From contig CAWEKI010000007.1 of NCBI GenBank assembly GCA_963809695.1, positions 608,049 to 672,048 of the forward strand: DNA of 64,000 nucleotides, in the 5' to 3' direction. The notes under the pieces were generated by a model. That model searched no databases. It had not been told where the DNA came from and saw only the letters and a program-made list of their open reading frames with translations. The translations under genes were made by a program, and so were the position numbers. Source of the stretch: JAGDMJ01 sp963809695. Lineage in GTDB: Bacteria; Bacteroidota; Ignavibacteria; UBA10030; UBA6906. Shown in pieces: positions 41,818 to 51,800 of this stretch. Each line of letters opens with the position of its first letter. Positions within the stretch are counted from its first letter, which is position 1.

Positions 41818-43989
41818 ATGGAAGACCAATTGGATCTGGAGCAGACTGACCCGGGCAGTGGTATGCAGATAACCCGACGGGAGTTTCTCAAAGGAACGGG
41901 GGCGGGCATATTCCTCTATTTCACGATCGGAGACATGCCGTTCCTCCAGCAGGAGGGTCAGGGCAGGAGAACCCAACCCAGCTTGCCCACCGATTTCAAT
42001 GCCTTTCTGAAGATCGGAGAAGATGGTCGGGTCTCATGTTACACCGGGAAGATTGAAATGGGCCAGGGCCCGATCACATCCCTGGCGCAAGAGCTTGCAG
42101 ATGAACTGGATGTCCCATTCGACAAGGTAGACATGGTCATGGGAGACACCGATCTTTGCCCATGGGATATGGGCACGTTCGGCTCCCTGACAACACGCCG
42201 GTTTGGACCCGCGCTCCGCATGGCGGGCGCCGAAGCACGACTGGTATTGCTGGAACTGGCATCAGAAAATCTCACGGTTCCTGTTACGGAGCTCTCGGTC
42301 GAAAATGGAGAAGTGTTCGTCAAGGCAAATCCACAACAACGCGTTTCCTACGCAGAGCTGGTGAAGGGGAAAAGGATCGATCGTCATCTTACCAAACCCG
42401 CGACCGTAAAAGCACCGGCGGATTTCAAGATCATGGGAAAGCCTATGCTTCGGGTGGATGCACGGGAGAAAGTCACAGGGAGCGCGAAATATGCCGGCGA
42501 TATCCGGCTCCCGGGAATGGTCTATGCCAGACTGTTGCGCCCCCCGGCCCACGGAGCAAAACTCGTTGAGCTCGACCTCTCTGACGCGCGCATGGTAGAG
42601 ACCGTGCAGATACTCCATGACGGGGATTTCGTTGCCGTCCTGCATGAATACCCGGATGTTGCCGAGGCAGCACTGTCGAAGATCAAGGCACGATTCGCCG
42701 TGCCCAAGCCCGAGTTCAACGATTCCACCATCTTCGAGCATCTGGTGAAGGCTGCTCCTGAAGGGCAAGTCATATCGAAGGGAGGGAATCTTCAGGAAGG
42801 GGAACGCGCATCGACGGCTATCCTTGAGGCGGAATATCTCGACGGCTACAAAGCGCACGCACCGATGGAGCCGCACACGGCGGTCGTTCAGATTCAAGGG
42901 GGCAAAGCAACCGTCTGGGCCTCCTCGCAATCACCATTTGGAGTGAGATCTGAAGTTGCGAAGGAGCTTGGGTTCCCGGAAGAGAACGTGAGGGTCATTA
43001 CTCCTTTTGTCGGCGGCGGGTTCGGCGGAAAAACGAGAAACCTTCAAGCGGTGGAAGCAGCCCGCTGTGCGAAGCTGAGCGGGAAGCCTGTGCAGGTTGC
43101 CTGGTCGAGGAAGGAAGAATTCTTCTACGATTCGTTCCGCCCGGCAGCTGTGATCAAGATCAAATCAGGCATCACAGGAGGAGGAAAGGTCAGCTTCTGG
43201 AATTACCACGTGTACTTCGCCGGCGAACGGGGTGCCCAGCATTTTTATGACATCCCTAACCATAGCACCGTCACTCATGGCTCAGGATGGGGCGGAGGGC
43301 CGGGATCGCATCCCTTTGCCACCGGGCCATGGCGCGCACCTGGGAACAATACAAACACGTTTGCCCGGGAATCGCACATAGATATCATGGCAGCGAAGGC
43401 CGGAATCGATCCTGTGGAATTCCGGATGCAAAACCTAGCTGAACCGAAGATGAAGCGAGTGTTGCAGGCCGCCGCCGAGAAATTTGGATGGAAGCCGACG
43501 AAAGCCCCGAGCGGGAGAGGGTACGGTGTTGCTTGCGGGATTGATGCGGGAACGTACGTGGCTGCGATTGCCGAAGCCGCTGTCGACAAAGCTACAGGTG
43601 ACGTAAAGGTCAAGAGGGTCGTCTGTGCACAGGATATGGGGCTCGTGATCAACCCGGAGGGGGCCGCCATTCAGATGGAGGGTTGCGTTACTATGGGTCT
43701 CGGGTACGCCCTCAAAGAGCACATCCGGTTCACGGGTGAAGAAATCCTTGATCTCAACTTCGACACATATGAGATCCCACGATTTTCCTGGCTGCCGAAG
43801 ATTGAGACCGTCATCCTTGATGATAAGACCGCGGCTCCGGAGGGAGGCGGCGAGCCGGCGATCGTCATCATGGGAGCAGTTGTCGCCAACGCTATCTTCG
43901 ATGCGGTCGGTGCACGGGTGTTTCAATTACCGCTGACGCCAGAGAGAATCCGAGAGGCGAAAAAGGAGAAGCCGGGTGCTGGGGGCTAG
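41818..43989 (+). CDS. Molybdenum hydroxylase large subunit, Tat-exported (isoquinoline oxidoreductase beta-like)
   Basis: 723 residues starting one base after the small subunit's stop. A Tat motif ITRREFLKGTG (18-28) and a hydrophobic stretch indicate export with the folded cofactor. The molybdopterin-binding segments are GKIEMGQGP, FVGGGFGGKTRN, GPWRAPGNN and, near the end, GGGEPAIV with the catalytic Glu region. These features fit the IorB/xanthine-dehydrogenase-like family with periplasmic location. The substrate (aldehyde or N-heterocycle) cannot be read from the sequence. Confidence 0.93.
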   Translation: MEDQLDLEQTDPGSGMQITRREFLKGTGAGIFLYFTIGDMPFLQQEGQGRRTQPSLPTDFNAFLKIGEDGRVSCYTGKIEMGQGPITSLAQELADELDVPFDKVDMVMGDTDLCPWDMGTFGSLTTRRFGPALRMAGAEARLVLLELASENLTVPVTELSVENGEVFVKANPQQRVSYAELVKGKRIDRHLTKPATVKAPADFKIMGKPMLRVDAREKVTGSAKYAGDIRLPGMVYARLLRPPAHGAKLVELDLSDARMVETVQILHDGDFVAVLHEYPDVAEAALSKIKARFAVPKPEFNDSTIFEHLVKAAPEGQVISKGGNLQEGERASTAILEAEYLDGYKAHAPMEPHTAVVQIQGGKATVWASSQSPFGVRSEVAKELGFPEENVRVITPFVGGGFGGKTRNLQAVEAARCAKLSGKPVQVAWSRKEEFFYDSFRPAAVIKIKSGITGGGKVSFWNYHVYFAGERGAQHFYDIPNHSTVTHGSGWGGGPGSHPFATGPWRAPGNNTNTFARESHIDIMAAKAGIDPVEFRMQNLAEPKMKRVLQAAAEKFGWKPTKAPSGRGYGVACGIDAGTYVAAIAEAAVDKATGDVKVKRVVCAQDMGLVINPEGAAIQMEGCVTMGLGYALKEHIRFTGEEILDLNFDTYEIPRFSWLPKIETVILDDKTAAPEGGGEPAIVIMGAVVANAIFDAVGARVFQLPLTPERIREAKKEKPGAGG

Positions 43990-44001
43990 GAGCCAGAGTT
44001 G

Positions 44002-44997
44002 TCAGGTTTTCTTTCCCCTCACTTGTGCGGTCCCCCATGGCGTTTCCACTTTCGTGACGTCGGATAGTCCTGCCTCCTTCATCCACTCCCGGATTTCAGC
44101 TTCCGTGTAGGTATCCCCTGCCGCCGTACCCACCAGCATGTTCAGAGCGAAGAAGGCACCGCCCGACGGGTTCGTGCGGCTCTCGTCCATAATGAAATCC
44201 TGTACGACGAGAGTTCCTTTGGGATTGAGCGCCCGGGTGCATTTCCCAATCAGCGTTCGATTCTCGTCGGGAGAATTGCTGTGGATGATCGCCGAAAGAA
44301 ATACGAGATCGTATCCCCTGGGAAGATCATCCCGGGTGTAATCACCGGCGACAAGGTCAATTCGCTCGCTCAGATGCTCCGCTTTGACATACTCCTCCGT
44401 GAGCGGAAGTACCTGAGGGAGGTCAAAGATGGTCGCCGTTACTCCTTTTCTGGCGCGCACAAAAGCAACGGCGAACGCACCCGATCCGCCGCCAACGTCG
44501 AGAACGCGCATGTTTTCCTTCAGGTCCACTAGGGTTGCTGCAACAGGCGCCTGTTTTTGCGCCCGGTCGTTCATGGCAGCAATAAATGCCGTGGTCCAGG
44601 TTGTTTGGTCCGCCCGCCGCTGCTCGCGCGCAGGCACTGCAGTCCCGCGCTTTACCGCTTCGGTCAGCGTGCTCCAGGTGTCCCACAAGTGCACGGTGTG
44701 CATAAGTCCAGGCAAATAGTGCGGGCTGGAAGGGACTAAGTATTTCAAACCCGCGGGAGTATTTCTGAATGTGCCCCCCTCCTTCACCAACATTCCCAAA
44801 GCCACGAGCGCGTTCATAAGCCGGTCAGTTCCACGCAAATCGGCGCCCAGCTTCCGGGCGATATTCTGTGAAGACTCCCTGCGATCCCCGAGCGCCCCAA
44901 AGATACCCAGCTCATACCCCGTCAAAAGAATCCGGCTCTTCTGGAAGGCGGTTGCGATTTCCCGGATGGATTCCGGGGACAGATCGGATTGTTCCAT
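44002..44997 (-). CDS. SAM-dependent O-methyltransferase (acetylserotonin-MT-like)
   Basis: 331 residues. An N-terminal winged dimerisation domain (KSRILLTGYELGIFGALGD) precedes a class-I methyltransferase fold with RVLDVGGGSGAFAVAF (SAM loop), ATIFDLPQVLPLTEEY, RIDLVAGDYTRDDLP and LSAIIHSNSPDE. This is the plant-COMT/HIOMT-like family, which in bacteria methylates phenols or quinone-like metabolites. It converges on the hydroxylase gene, ending 12 bases from it. Confidence 0.88.
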   Translation of the reverse strand: MEQSDLSPESIREIATAFQKSRILLTGYELGIFGALGDRRESSQNIARKLGADLRGTDRLMNALVALGMLVKEGGTFRNTPAGLKYLVPSSPHYLPGLMHTVHLWDTWSTLTEAVKRGTAVPAREQRRADQTTWTTAFIAAMNDRAQKQAPVAATLVDLKENMRVLDVGGGSGAFAVAFVRARKGVTATIFDLPQVLPLTEEYVKAEHLSERIDLVAGDYTRDDLPRGYDLVFLSAIIHSNSPDENRTLIGKCTRALNPKGTLVVQDFIMDESRTNPSGGAFFALNMLVGTAAGDTYTEAEIREWMKEAGLSDVTKVETPWGTAQVRGKKT

Positions 44998-45189
44998 GGG
45001 AGGGGCTCCTCTGCAAATAGAAACAGATATCTGCGCAAACGTTTCATTGAAGTGAGTTTACGTCATTCGTGAATTAACTGCAAATGACACCTCAAAGACC
45101 GGAGTACAATTTGCAGTCGGCGCCGGGAACCTTTTTGCCCCTTCTATCATTCATATGGTCAGTTTACCCACACACTCAAAGGAGGAACC

Positions 45190-45999
45190 ATGGGAAGGAC
45201 CATTCTCGGGGTTGCCGTTATTTCTCTCGTGATTACTGGTTGTGGAAGGGAACACCACAACCTGACGCCGGTGGCAAAACAGTTGGACGCGTACGGGAAC
45301 GCTCATGACCTGAACGGCTTCTCGAGCCTCCTCACGGATGACGTAGTCATCAAGGGGCCTGATGGATCCATGCACACCGGCAAGGATTCCGCGCGCGCCT
45401 GGATGGCACCGTATCTGCCCGGATTCCACGTTGAGTCGTATGGCTGGGATCATGCAGGCGATACGCTGAAGTGGACCTCAACCGTTCACTCTGATGCCTT
45501 CGCCCGCATGGGCCTCAACCCCATGAAACTGAACACGATGGCGGTCTTTTCGGGCGACAAGGTCCGATACTTCGCATCCGCCCCCACTCAGGAAACAGCC
45601 AACAAGATGCGATTCCTGCAGTTCTATGCCGTTGTGATCAACGGAAGACAGATCGATTCCATCGATGACTTCCTTGCCGACGATTTTGTCGATCACGGGT
45701 TCGGTCCCCCCAACTTTCCCAAAGGAAAAGCTGGAGTGAAGGTGTTCTTCAAGATGATCTCCGAAGCCTTTCCTGACCTGCATGTCACTCCAAATCTGAC
45801 CCTTGACGATGGAGAGTATGCCTTTATCGCGGCCACGTGGGAAGGTACGAACAAGGGGAAGTTCATGGGGATGCCAGCCACCAACAAGGCAATGACCTGG
45901 ACTGGAGGAGATGTAGTCCGTATTGTCAACGGGAAGGCTACCGAGCACTGGGGGTGGGACGATATGGCGGCGCGCATCGCAATGGCCCACGGAAAGTGA
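45190..45999 (+). CDS. Lipoprotein with two SnoaL-like domains
   Basis: 269 residues from ATG 45190 (AGGAGGAACC upstream). The signal peptide ends in a lipobox, VITGC. Two NTF2/SnoaL-like cone domains follow: the first with NAHDLNGFSSLLTDDVVIKG, the second with DDFLADDFVDHGFGPPNFPK, GVKVFFKMISEAFPDLHVTP and ATWEGTNKGKFMGMPATNKA, the SnoaL polyketide-cyclase pattern. Probably binds or modifies a small hydrophobic compound at the membrane; the substrate is unknown. Confidence 0.85.
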   Translation: MGRTILGVAVISLVITGCGREHHNLTPVAKQLDAYGNAHDLNGFSSLLTDDVVIKGPDGSMHTGKDSARAWMAPYLPGFHVESYGWDHAGDTLKWTSTVHSDAFARMGLNPMKLNTMAVFSGDKVRYFASAPTQETANKMRFLQFYAVVINGRQIDSIDDFLADDFVDHGFGPPNFPKGKAGVKVFFKMISEAFPDLHVTPNLTLDDGEYAFIAATWEGTNKGKFMGMPATNKAMTWTGGDVVRIVNGKATEHWGWDDMAARIAMAHGK

Positions 46000-46161
46000 T
46001 AACATATTGGTGGCCGATTCGAAGGCGACTCAGGGATGCTGCTCACAACGATAGAGTAGTTCAGGAGCCACTAAGGCACAGTGGCTTGCGCTTGACACCC
46101 ATTATGTGCCAACCATAGAGTCTCCGCAGGTGTTTTGTGCGGGGTCCGGGCGAACTCTCAT

Positions 46162-48750
46162 TCACCCGCCACCAGCGGAATGCTTTTCCAGGAGTCTTGT
46201 GAATCCGGGGTCGTTCCGTAGGCGATCCCACTGCGGATCCATCTGGAGCCATGTCGCTGATATCCACGATGGGATGGAAAGAAGATAGTCAAGCCGGTCC
46301 AGGGCGAGTTCGGTTTCTCCCGTCAGTGTGTAGATGAAGGCGAGATCTTCAACGTACGGGAGGCCATAGAATGCATCTTTGGCAACTGGCAGGAGTTTCA
46401 CCGCGGTCTTGCCCTCACGGATTGCCTCCTCTTTTCGTCCTAGTGCTGCATATGCGATTCCGAGCGAGCTGTGGTAGCGGGGATCGTCCGGCCACTTTCT
46501 GACCTCGGCTTCCAGCAACGATCTTGCCGAGTCATACCCCCGCAGGGATTTCTCGGTCTCTCCCAACAGTCTGTGGGCATACGCGGCCAGGAGCGACTTC
46601 GGCATTGCCCAGCACTTGGTGCGAATCCAGGCATTGGGGTTCGAAGAAAGTCGATCGATGGCCTTCCGGTACTTCCGTTCATACATGTCTTGCCAGTACC
46701 ACGTCCATGGCGCCCAATCGTGAGTGGCCGGGACGGCCCCGAGGACGCTCTGGGTTTCCGAAGCGGCGCCCTTCCAGCTCCATAGCGAGAAGGTCTTGAA
46801 GAGATAGGGCCAGGCATCGTCTGGGGAGAGCTCGATGGCCATGTTGCTCGTCCGGACTGCCTCATCATATTTCCGGAGGACCCAGGTGATCTCCGCCAAA
46901 TCGACCGCTAATGACCCATCGCGCGGACTCAGATCGAAGGCTTCGCGGGCACTTTCCAGGGCTTCTTCCCACCGCCCCTCAGTCGATAGGACCGCCGTCC
47001 GGGCTTCGAGGATTTCGACATTATGAGGCAATCCTTTTTCTGCAATGGCGAACTGTTCGAGAGCCTTCTTTGTGTCCCGGCCGGAGTAGAGATTGTAGTA
47101 CCCGAGGGAGAGGTGAAGAGCGGGCATCTCCGGTGCCAGTGCCATGGCACGCTCGGCGGCATGAGTAGCCATTTCCAGACGCCCGGGAGAGTGGTCCTCC
47201 CAGAGGTAATAGAGCCGGCCATGGGCCCGCGCAAGTTCCGCGAAGGCCAGAGCAAATGTGGTATCGAGTTCAACTGCATGCTGGTACGCCTCCACCGCCT
47301 GCAAGCAGTTCGCGAGTGTGAAATGTGGTCGGTTCCTGTAGTACCGTGCGCGCAGGAATGCCTGATAGGCCTCGAGATTTCTTGTCGGAGGTACCTCGAC
47401 ACTATTCCGCTCCGGTCCGAGGAGTGTGATACCCAGTCTCTCAACCACCTTCTGTGATATTTCCGACTGAAGAGCGAAGATATCGTCTATCACCCGGTCG
47501 TACGTTTCGGACCAGAGTGTAGTCTTGTCCGAAATACGGGTGAGGCTTGAATTGATGCGGACACGACTGCCACCCGCCATAGACGGGGCCCAGCGAATGG
47601 CACCTTCCAACGCGTACTCGACGCCCAACTCCCTGCCGATCTGCTCCATCGGTTTATTAGTTTTGGCGTACTCGAACGCGCTGGCCCGTGAGATGACCCT
47701 CAGGTTGCTGAGCGAGGAAAGCCGGCTCGTCAGTTCCTCCGTCATCCCGTCGGTGAAATACTCATTGTCGGCTGGGCCCAGATTTTCGAAGGGAAGGACA
47801 ACCAATCTGCTGACCGTGGCCGGACTTTCCTCTTCCCGTTGACCAGAAAGGAAATATCCGATAACTGCCACCGCGCCGCCCAGGAGAATGATTCCCGACA
47901 GGACAGCCCACGTCCTCCTTCGTCCTGCTTCCGGTGCGATTTCCCCCTGCTTTGTCGTTAAGTCCTTCAGGTCGGATTCAAGTTCTTCCATGCGTTGGTA
48001 GCGCGCAGACGGGTCCTTCTTCAATGCCTTTCGGATTATTTCATCGAGCCGGGAATCAATCCCCCGGATGGGTTGGACCTCATCGTTCAATATGGAATAG
48101 ATCAGTGCCTGTTCGTAGTCACTTTTGAACGGCGGCTGGCCGGTGATCATTTCGTACAACACCACCCCCAGCGACCAGATGTCGGTCCGGTGGTCGACTT
48201 CCTCCCCCCGTGCCTGCTCAGGCGACATATAGACTACGGTCCCCAGGGTTGAGCCCGCCCTGGTGAGCTTCGTCTGTCGGGCAAGTTTTGCCAGCCCGAA
48301 ATCCACGATCTTCGCCTCCCCTTCCTTGGTGACCATGATGTTCGCCGGCTTGATGTCACGGTGCACCATTCCTGCTTCGTGCGCTTTCGCAAGGCCGCGG
48401 GCAACCTGAATAGCGATATCAATACCATTCTCAATCCTCAATTCTCCATTCTCAATCTTTCTTTTTAGGGTCTCGCCGTCGTAGAAGTCCATGCAGAGGA
48501 ACAATTGGCCGTCGGGACTCTCGTCGATATCGTGAATCGTGCAGATATTGTCATGCTGGAGAGCGGAGGCGGCTTTTGCCTCATGGATGAATCGCTGCTT
48601 GGCTTCGGGGTCGCAGGTGAGATGCGGAGGAAGGAACTTCAACGCTACGAGGCGGTCGAGTCTTGTGTCGTGGGCTTTGTACACGACGCCCATTCCTCCA
48701 CCACCGAGCTTCTCGAGGATGCGGTAGTGTGATATAGTCTGGCCAATCAT
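46162..48750 (-). CDS. Serine/threonine protein kinase with TPR repeats
   Basis: 862 residues. Kinase domain: LGGGGMGVVYKAHD, VALKFLPP, HRDIKPANIMV, DFGLAKLARQ, MSPEQARGEE. A membrane helix (AVLSGIILLGGAVAVIGYFL) is followed by a TolB-like domain (RLVVLPFENLGPADNEYFTD) and TPRs to residue about 800. The segment KIENGELRIENG between subdomains V and VI is encoded by an ATTGAG-type repeat. The start overlaps the stop of the next kinase gene (ATGA), so the two are co-translated; both probably sense across the inner membrane. Confidence 0.94.
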   Translation of the reverse strand: MIGQTISHYRILEKLGGGGMGVVYKAHDTRLDRLVALKFLPPHLTCDPEAKQRFIHEAKAASALQHDNICTIHDIDESPDGQLFLCMDFYDGETLKRKIENGELRIENGIDIAIQVARGLAKAHEAGMVHRDIKPANIMVTKEGEAKIVDFGLAKLARQTKLTRAGSTLGTVVYMSPEQARGEEVDHRTDIWSLGVVLYEMITGQPPFKSDYEQALIYSILNDEVQPIRGIDSRLDEIIRKALKKDPSARYQRMEELESDLKDLTTKQGEIAPEAGRRRTWAVLSGIILLGGAVAVIGYFLSGQREEESPATVSRLVVLPFENLGPADNEYFTDGMTEELTSRLSSLSNLRVISRASAFEYAKTNKPMEQIGRELGVEYALEGAIRWAPSMAGGSRVRINSSLTRISDKTTLWSETYDRVIDDIFALQSEISQKVVERLGITLLGPERNSVEVPPTRNLEAYQAFLRARYYRNRPHFTLANCLQAVEAYQHAVELDTTFALAFAELARAHGRLYYLWEDHSPGRLEMATHAAERAMALAPEMPALHLSLGYYNLYSGRDTKKALEQFAIAEKGLPHNVEILEARTAVLSTEGRWEEALESAREAFDLSPRDGSLAVDLAEITWVLRKYDEAVRTSNMAIELSPDDAWPYLFKTFSLWSWKGAASETQSVLGAVPATHDWAPWTWYWQDMYERKYRKAIDRLSSNPNAWIRTKCWAMPKSLLAAYAHRLLGETEKSLRGYDSARSLLEAEVRKWPDDPRYHSSLGIAYAALGRKEEAIREGKTAVKLLPVAKDAFYGLPYVEDLAFIYTLTGETELALDRLDYLLSIPSWISATWLQMDPQWDRLRNDPGFTRLLEKHSAGGG

Positions 48751-51700
48751 GAATTCGTGCTCTCTGTCAGCTTCTTCAGCCTCGCGGTAGCATCTTTCAC
48801 TTCCGGCAGATCCCGGTCGGCTTCCTTCCAGAAGAGAAGGAATTTCTTGAATTCCGCAATCGCCTTCTCCCGCTGGCCTCGCTGCTCGCAGAGCTGGGCA
48901 AGGGTGTAATGGTACTTCGGCAGAATCAGGCGCCGGTCGCTTCCCTCGGGACTGAACGAGAGAATCGCCTCATATGCCGCAATTGCCTTGTCGATATCTC
49001 CCTTTTTGAGGTGCGCCCTTGCCACAACGTCACGTACAGGCGGGAGATTATACCAGAATATCGCCTCGGAAGAGAGATTGGGGACTACTGGCAAGCTCAA
49101 CTCCCCGGCAACATGCAACGCTTCATCGACTGAATCCTCTGCAAGGAGGACTTCAGCATGCAACATCTCACGATGATATTGAGCATATGTGATGAGCGAA
49201 GGTGCAACTTCGGGCAACACTCTATCCATCTCCCATAGCTTTGAACGTGCGTCGGAAATGTGGCCCCTCTTGATGGAGAGGAGACCCAGCGTAAATGCAA
49301 GTTCAGCCCTGGCGGCACCCTGTTGATTGCGCGCTGTCTCGAAAGCGAAGAACCGTTCAATGCACTTCCGGCACGCAGCGGTGTCTTGACGATCATAGTG
49401 AATCCATCCCCTGAGCACCTCGGTAAGCCCCTCGGCTCTCTTATTCTGCAATGCTTGAAACAGCTCTTGCGCTTTGTCGAGGTCCTTCAGCGACTGCTGA
49501 CGTTTTCCCATGCCATAGTACTCAATTGTCGCCCTCATCCTGTACCCTTCGGCAGCCAGTCCCGGGGAGCCCGCCTGCGCGATAAACTGGTCCAAATGTG
49601 CCTCACCCTCTTTCGCATTTTCCTTCAAGAAACTCACGTAGGCCAGCGCAGCATGAGACTGGTAAAAACTCGGATTCATTTCCAGTACTTCTCTGTACTT
49701 TGCCGCAGCCTCGTCGAGCTTGCCCATCTTGAAATAGATCTCAGCCATCGAGTCGAAGGGGTTGGCGTCACCCGGGTTCACGGATGCATATTGCTGGAAG
49801 CAATCGATCGCTTTCCCAAACTCCCCGATCCTTGCGTATGCATATCCGAGCGCGTTCAATGCCGGACCGAAACCAGAATCGAGCCGGAGGGCGCTGAGCC
49901 ACTCAGCGATTGCTTCGTCCTTTCTGTCCTGGAATGAGTACCCCGCACCAAGATAGAAATGTGCCCATTTCTCTTTGGGATACTTCTGGATGGCTTCCTT
50001 CATTAAAGCTTCCCACTTCTCTGTGTTCTTCTCTACATTCCACACGAGCGCAGCTCGAATCATGAGCCATTCCTTCTCAGGCCCTTTTTCGCCGTACAGC
50101 GCCGCTCGCTGATATGCAGCAATAGCGGCCCGTTCATCCCTCATCTGCTGACATGTAAATGCGAGGTAGACGTAGGCCAACGCAAAAGTTGAGTCGATGC
50201 TAACAGCCTTCTCAAGAAATCTCCTGGCGTTATCGTAGTAAAACTTTTGAAAGTCCTCGAACCCTCGCAAATAGTAATTGTAGGCCTCCATCGACGTCGT
50301 TGTGCGTTCCGCAATCTGCAACGGTGCACTATCAATCTTCCTCTCAGAAAGCCCAATCCCGCGTGATACCTCCTTGCTGAGTTCGTCGATCTGAGTCTTC
50401 AGAATGCTGCCGATGCCTTCTCCCTTGGCGTTGGCGCTCTTGAGGAGCTGCTTCGAACGGACATCCAGCACCTTCACGTCGGTGGCGAACATGTCTCCGG
50501 CTTTGGTGAAACTTCCGATGACGATCGCATCAATTGCGTCCATGCTGCAGAGCTCAAAACCGAGATCGCGGTCGATGACCTTTCCGTCGGCCTTCCCGAT
50601 CTGCTTCCGGAGATCATACAATCGCTCCCAGGTTGTCACTTGCAGATAGCGGGATTGCTCAAGATTGGTGATGAGGAGATTGGGGATGGCATCCTGCAAG
50701 TAGTCATACGCCTTGTCGCCCGTCTGGTTGCTAAAACTGATAACCGCGATGCTCCGTCGTTCCGAGGATACGGCTTCCTGAAACAAGACGGGGCGAAGGA
50801 GAAGGAAAGCAACGCCGAGCAGAGCAACGGCGCCGATTCCGGCAAATAGCGTCGTCAAGTGTTTCTTCTGCGCGGGCGGCGGCACTTCAGATGTTGGGGT
50901 CCGGTTGCTGCTCGTCTTCTCGGGTGTGGCTGGTGCCCCGGCGACTGGCGTCATGGCAGACGTCGCAGAGCTGGCGTGGGCGTACTCCAGGTGTTTGCGC
51001 TCCCGACGGAGATCCACCAGCATCTCGTCGGCATGTTGGTACCTGTCGTCTTTGTCTTTCTCGAGTGCCTTCGATACAATGTGCTGGAGTTCTTCAGTCA
51101 CCTTTTCGTTGTATCGTGCCAGAGGTGCAGGTTGCTCATTCACGATGGCATACTCAATTGCAGCGGCATGATCTCCTCTGAACGGGAGGTGGAGGGTGAG
51201 CAATTCATACAGGACTATTCCAAGAGAAAAGATGTCCGAGCGTTGGTCCACCTCTTCTCCGAGAGCTTGCTCGGGTGACATGTACGCTGCGGTGCCGAGC
51301 GTCGATCCTGTTTTCGTGAGCTTCGTCGCGCCCTTGAGCTTGGCCAGTCCGAAGTCGGTGATTTTCACCTGCCCCCTCGTCGTAAGCATGATGTTGTCCG
51401 CCTTGATGTCGCGATGTACAATGCCTTTTTCATGAGCGGCATCAAGCCCGTCGCACGCCTGAATGGCAATATCCAGAATCTTCGTGACAGAGAGGGTCTC
51501 GCACTGGATAATCTGTTTCAGAGTTTTGCCCTCAACATATTCCAACACGATAAAGAGCTCGCCATCGTGTTCTCCGATCTCATAGACGACAGCGATGTTG
51601 GCATGTGTAAGGGCCGCAGCGGCGCGGGCTTCGTGGTGGAACCGTTCCTTTTCCGCTGGATCGGCGGTGAGATAGTGGGGGAGGAATTTCAACGCAACAG

Positions 51701-51800
51701 TGCGGTCGAGCTTCTGGTCTTCGGCCTTGTAGACCACCCCCATCCCACCTTCACCGAGTTTTTCCAGAATCCTGTAATGAGAAATGGTCCTGCCAATCAT
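48747..51800 (-). CDS. Serine/threonine protein kinase with TPR repeats (1017 aa)
   Basis: Kinase domain with LGEGGMGVVYKAED, VALKFLPH, HRDIKADNIML, DFGLAKLKG and MSPEQALGEE. A membrane helix (LTTLFAGIGAVALLGVAFLL) separates it from a TolB-like domain (SIAVISFSNQTGDKAYDYLQ) and at least eight TPRs. The start ATG 51800 has GGGAGG 7 bases upstream and overlaps the stop of a short frame that begins with a second copy of the kinase N-terminus. Member of the same family as the kinases at 14,594 and 46,162. Confidence 0.94.
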   Translation of the reverse strand: MIGRTISHYRILEKLGEGGMGVVYKAEDQKLDRTVALKFLPHYLTADPAEKERFHHEARAAAALTHANIAVVYEIGEHDGELFIVLEYVEGKTLKQIIQCETLSVTKILDIAIQACDGLDAAHEKGIVHRDIKADNIMLTTRGQVKITDFGLAKLKGATKLTKTGSTLGTAAYMSPEQALGEEVDQRSDIFSLGIVLYELLTLHLPFRGDHAAAIEYAIVNEQPAPLARYNEKVTEELQHIVSKALEKDKDDRYQHADEMLVDLRRERKHLEYAHASSATSAMTPVAGAPATPEKTSSNRTPTSEVPPPAQKKHLTTLFAGIGAVALLGVAFLLLRPVLFQEAVSSERRSIAVISFSNQTGDKAYDYLQDAIPNLLITNLEQSRYLQVTTWERLYDLRKQIGKADGKVIDRDLGFELCSMDAIDAIVIGSFTKAGDMFATDVKVLDVRSKQLLKSANAKGEGIGSILKTQIDELSKEVSRGIGLSERKIDSAPLQIAERTTTSMEAYNYYLRGFEDFQKFYYDNARRFLEKAVSIDSTFALAYVYLAFTCQQMRDERAAIAAYQRAALYGEKGPEKEWLMIRAALVWNVEKNTEKWEALMKEAIQKYPKEKWAHFYLGAGYSFQDRKDEAIAEWLSALRLDSGFGPALNALGYAYARIGEFGKAIDCFQQYASVNPGDANPFDSMAEIYFKMGKLDEAAAKYREVLEMNPSFYQSHAALAYVSFLKENAKEGEAHLDQFIAQAGSPGLAAEGYRMRATIEYYGMGKRQQSLKDLDKAQELFQALQNKRAEGLTEVLRGWIHYDRQDTAACRKCIERFFAFETARNQQGAARAELAFTLGLLSIKRGHISDARSKLWEMDRVLPEVAPSLITYAQYHREMLHAEVLLAEDSVDEALHVAGELSLPVVPNLSSEAIFWYNLPPVRDVVARAHLKKGDIDKAIAAYEAILSFSPEGSDRRLILPKYHYTLAQLCEQRGQREKAIAEFKKFLLFWKEADRDLPEVKDATARLKKLTESTNS

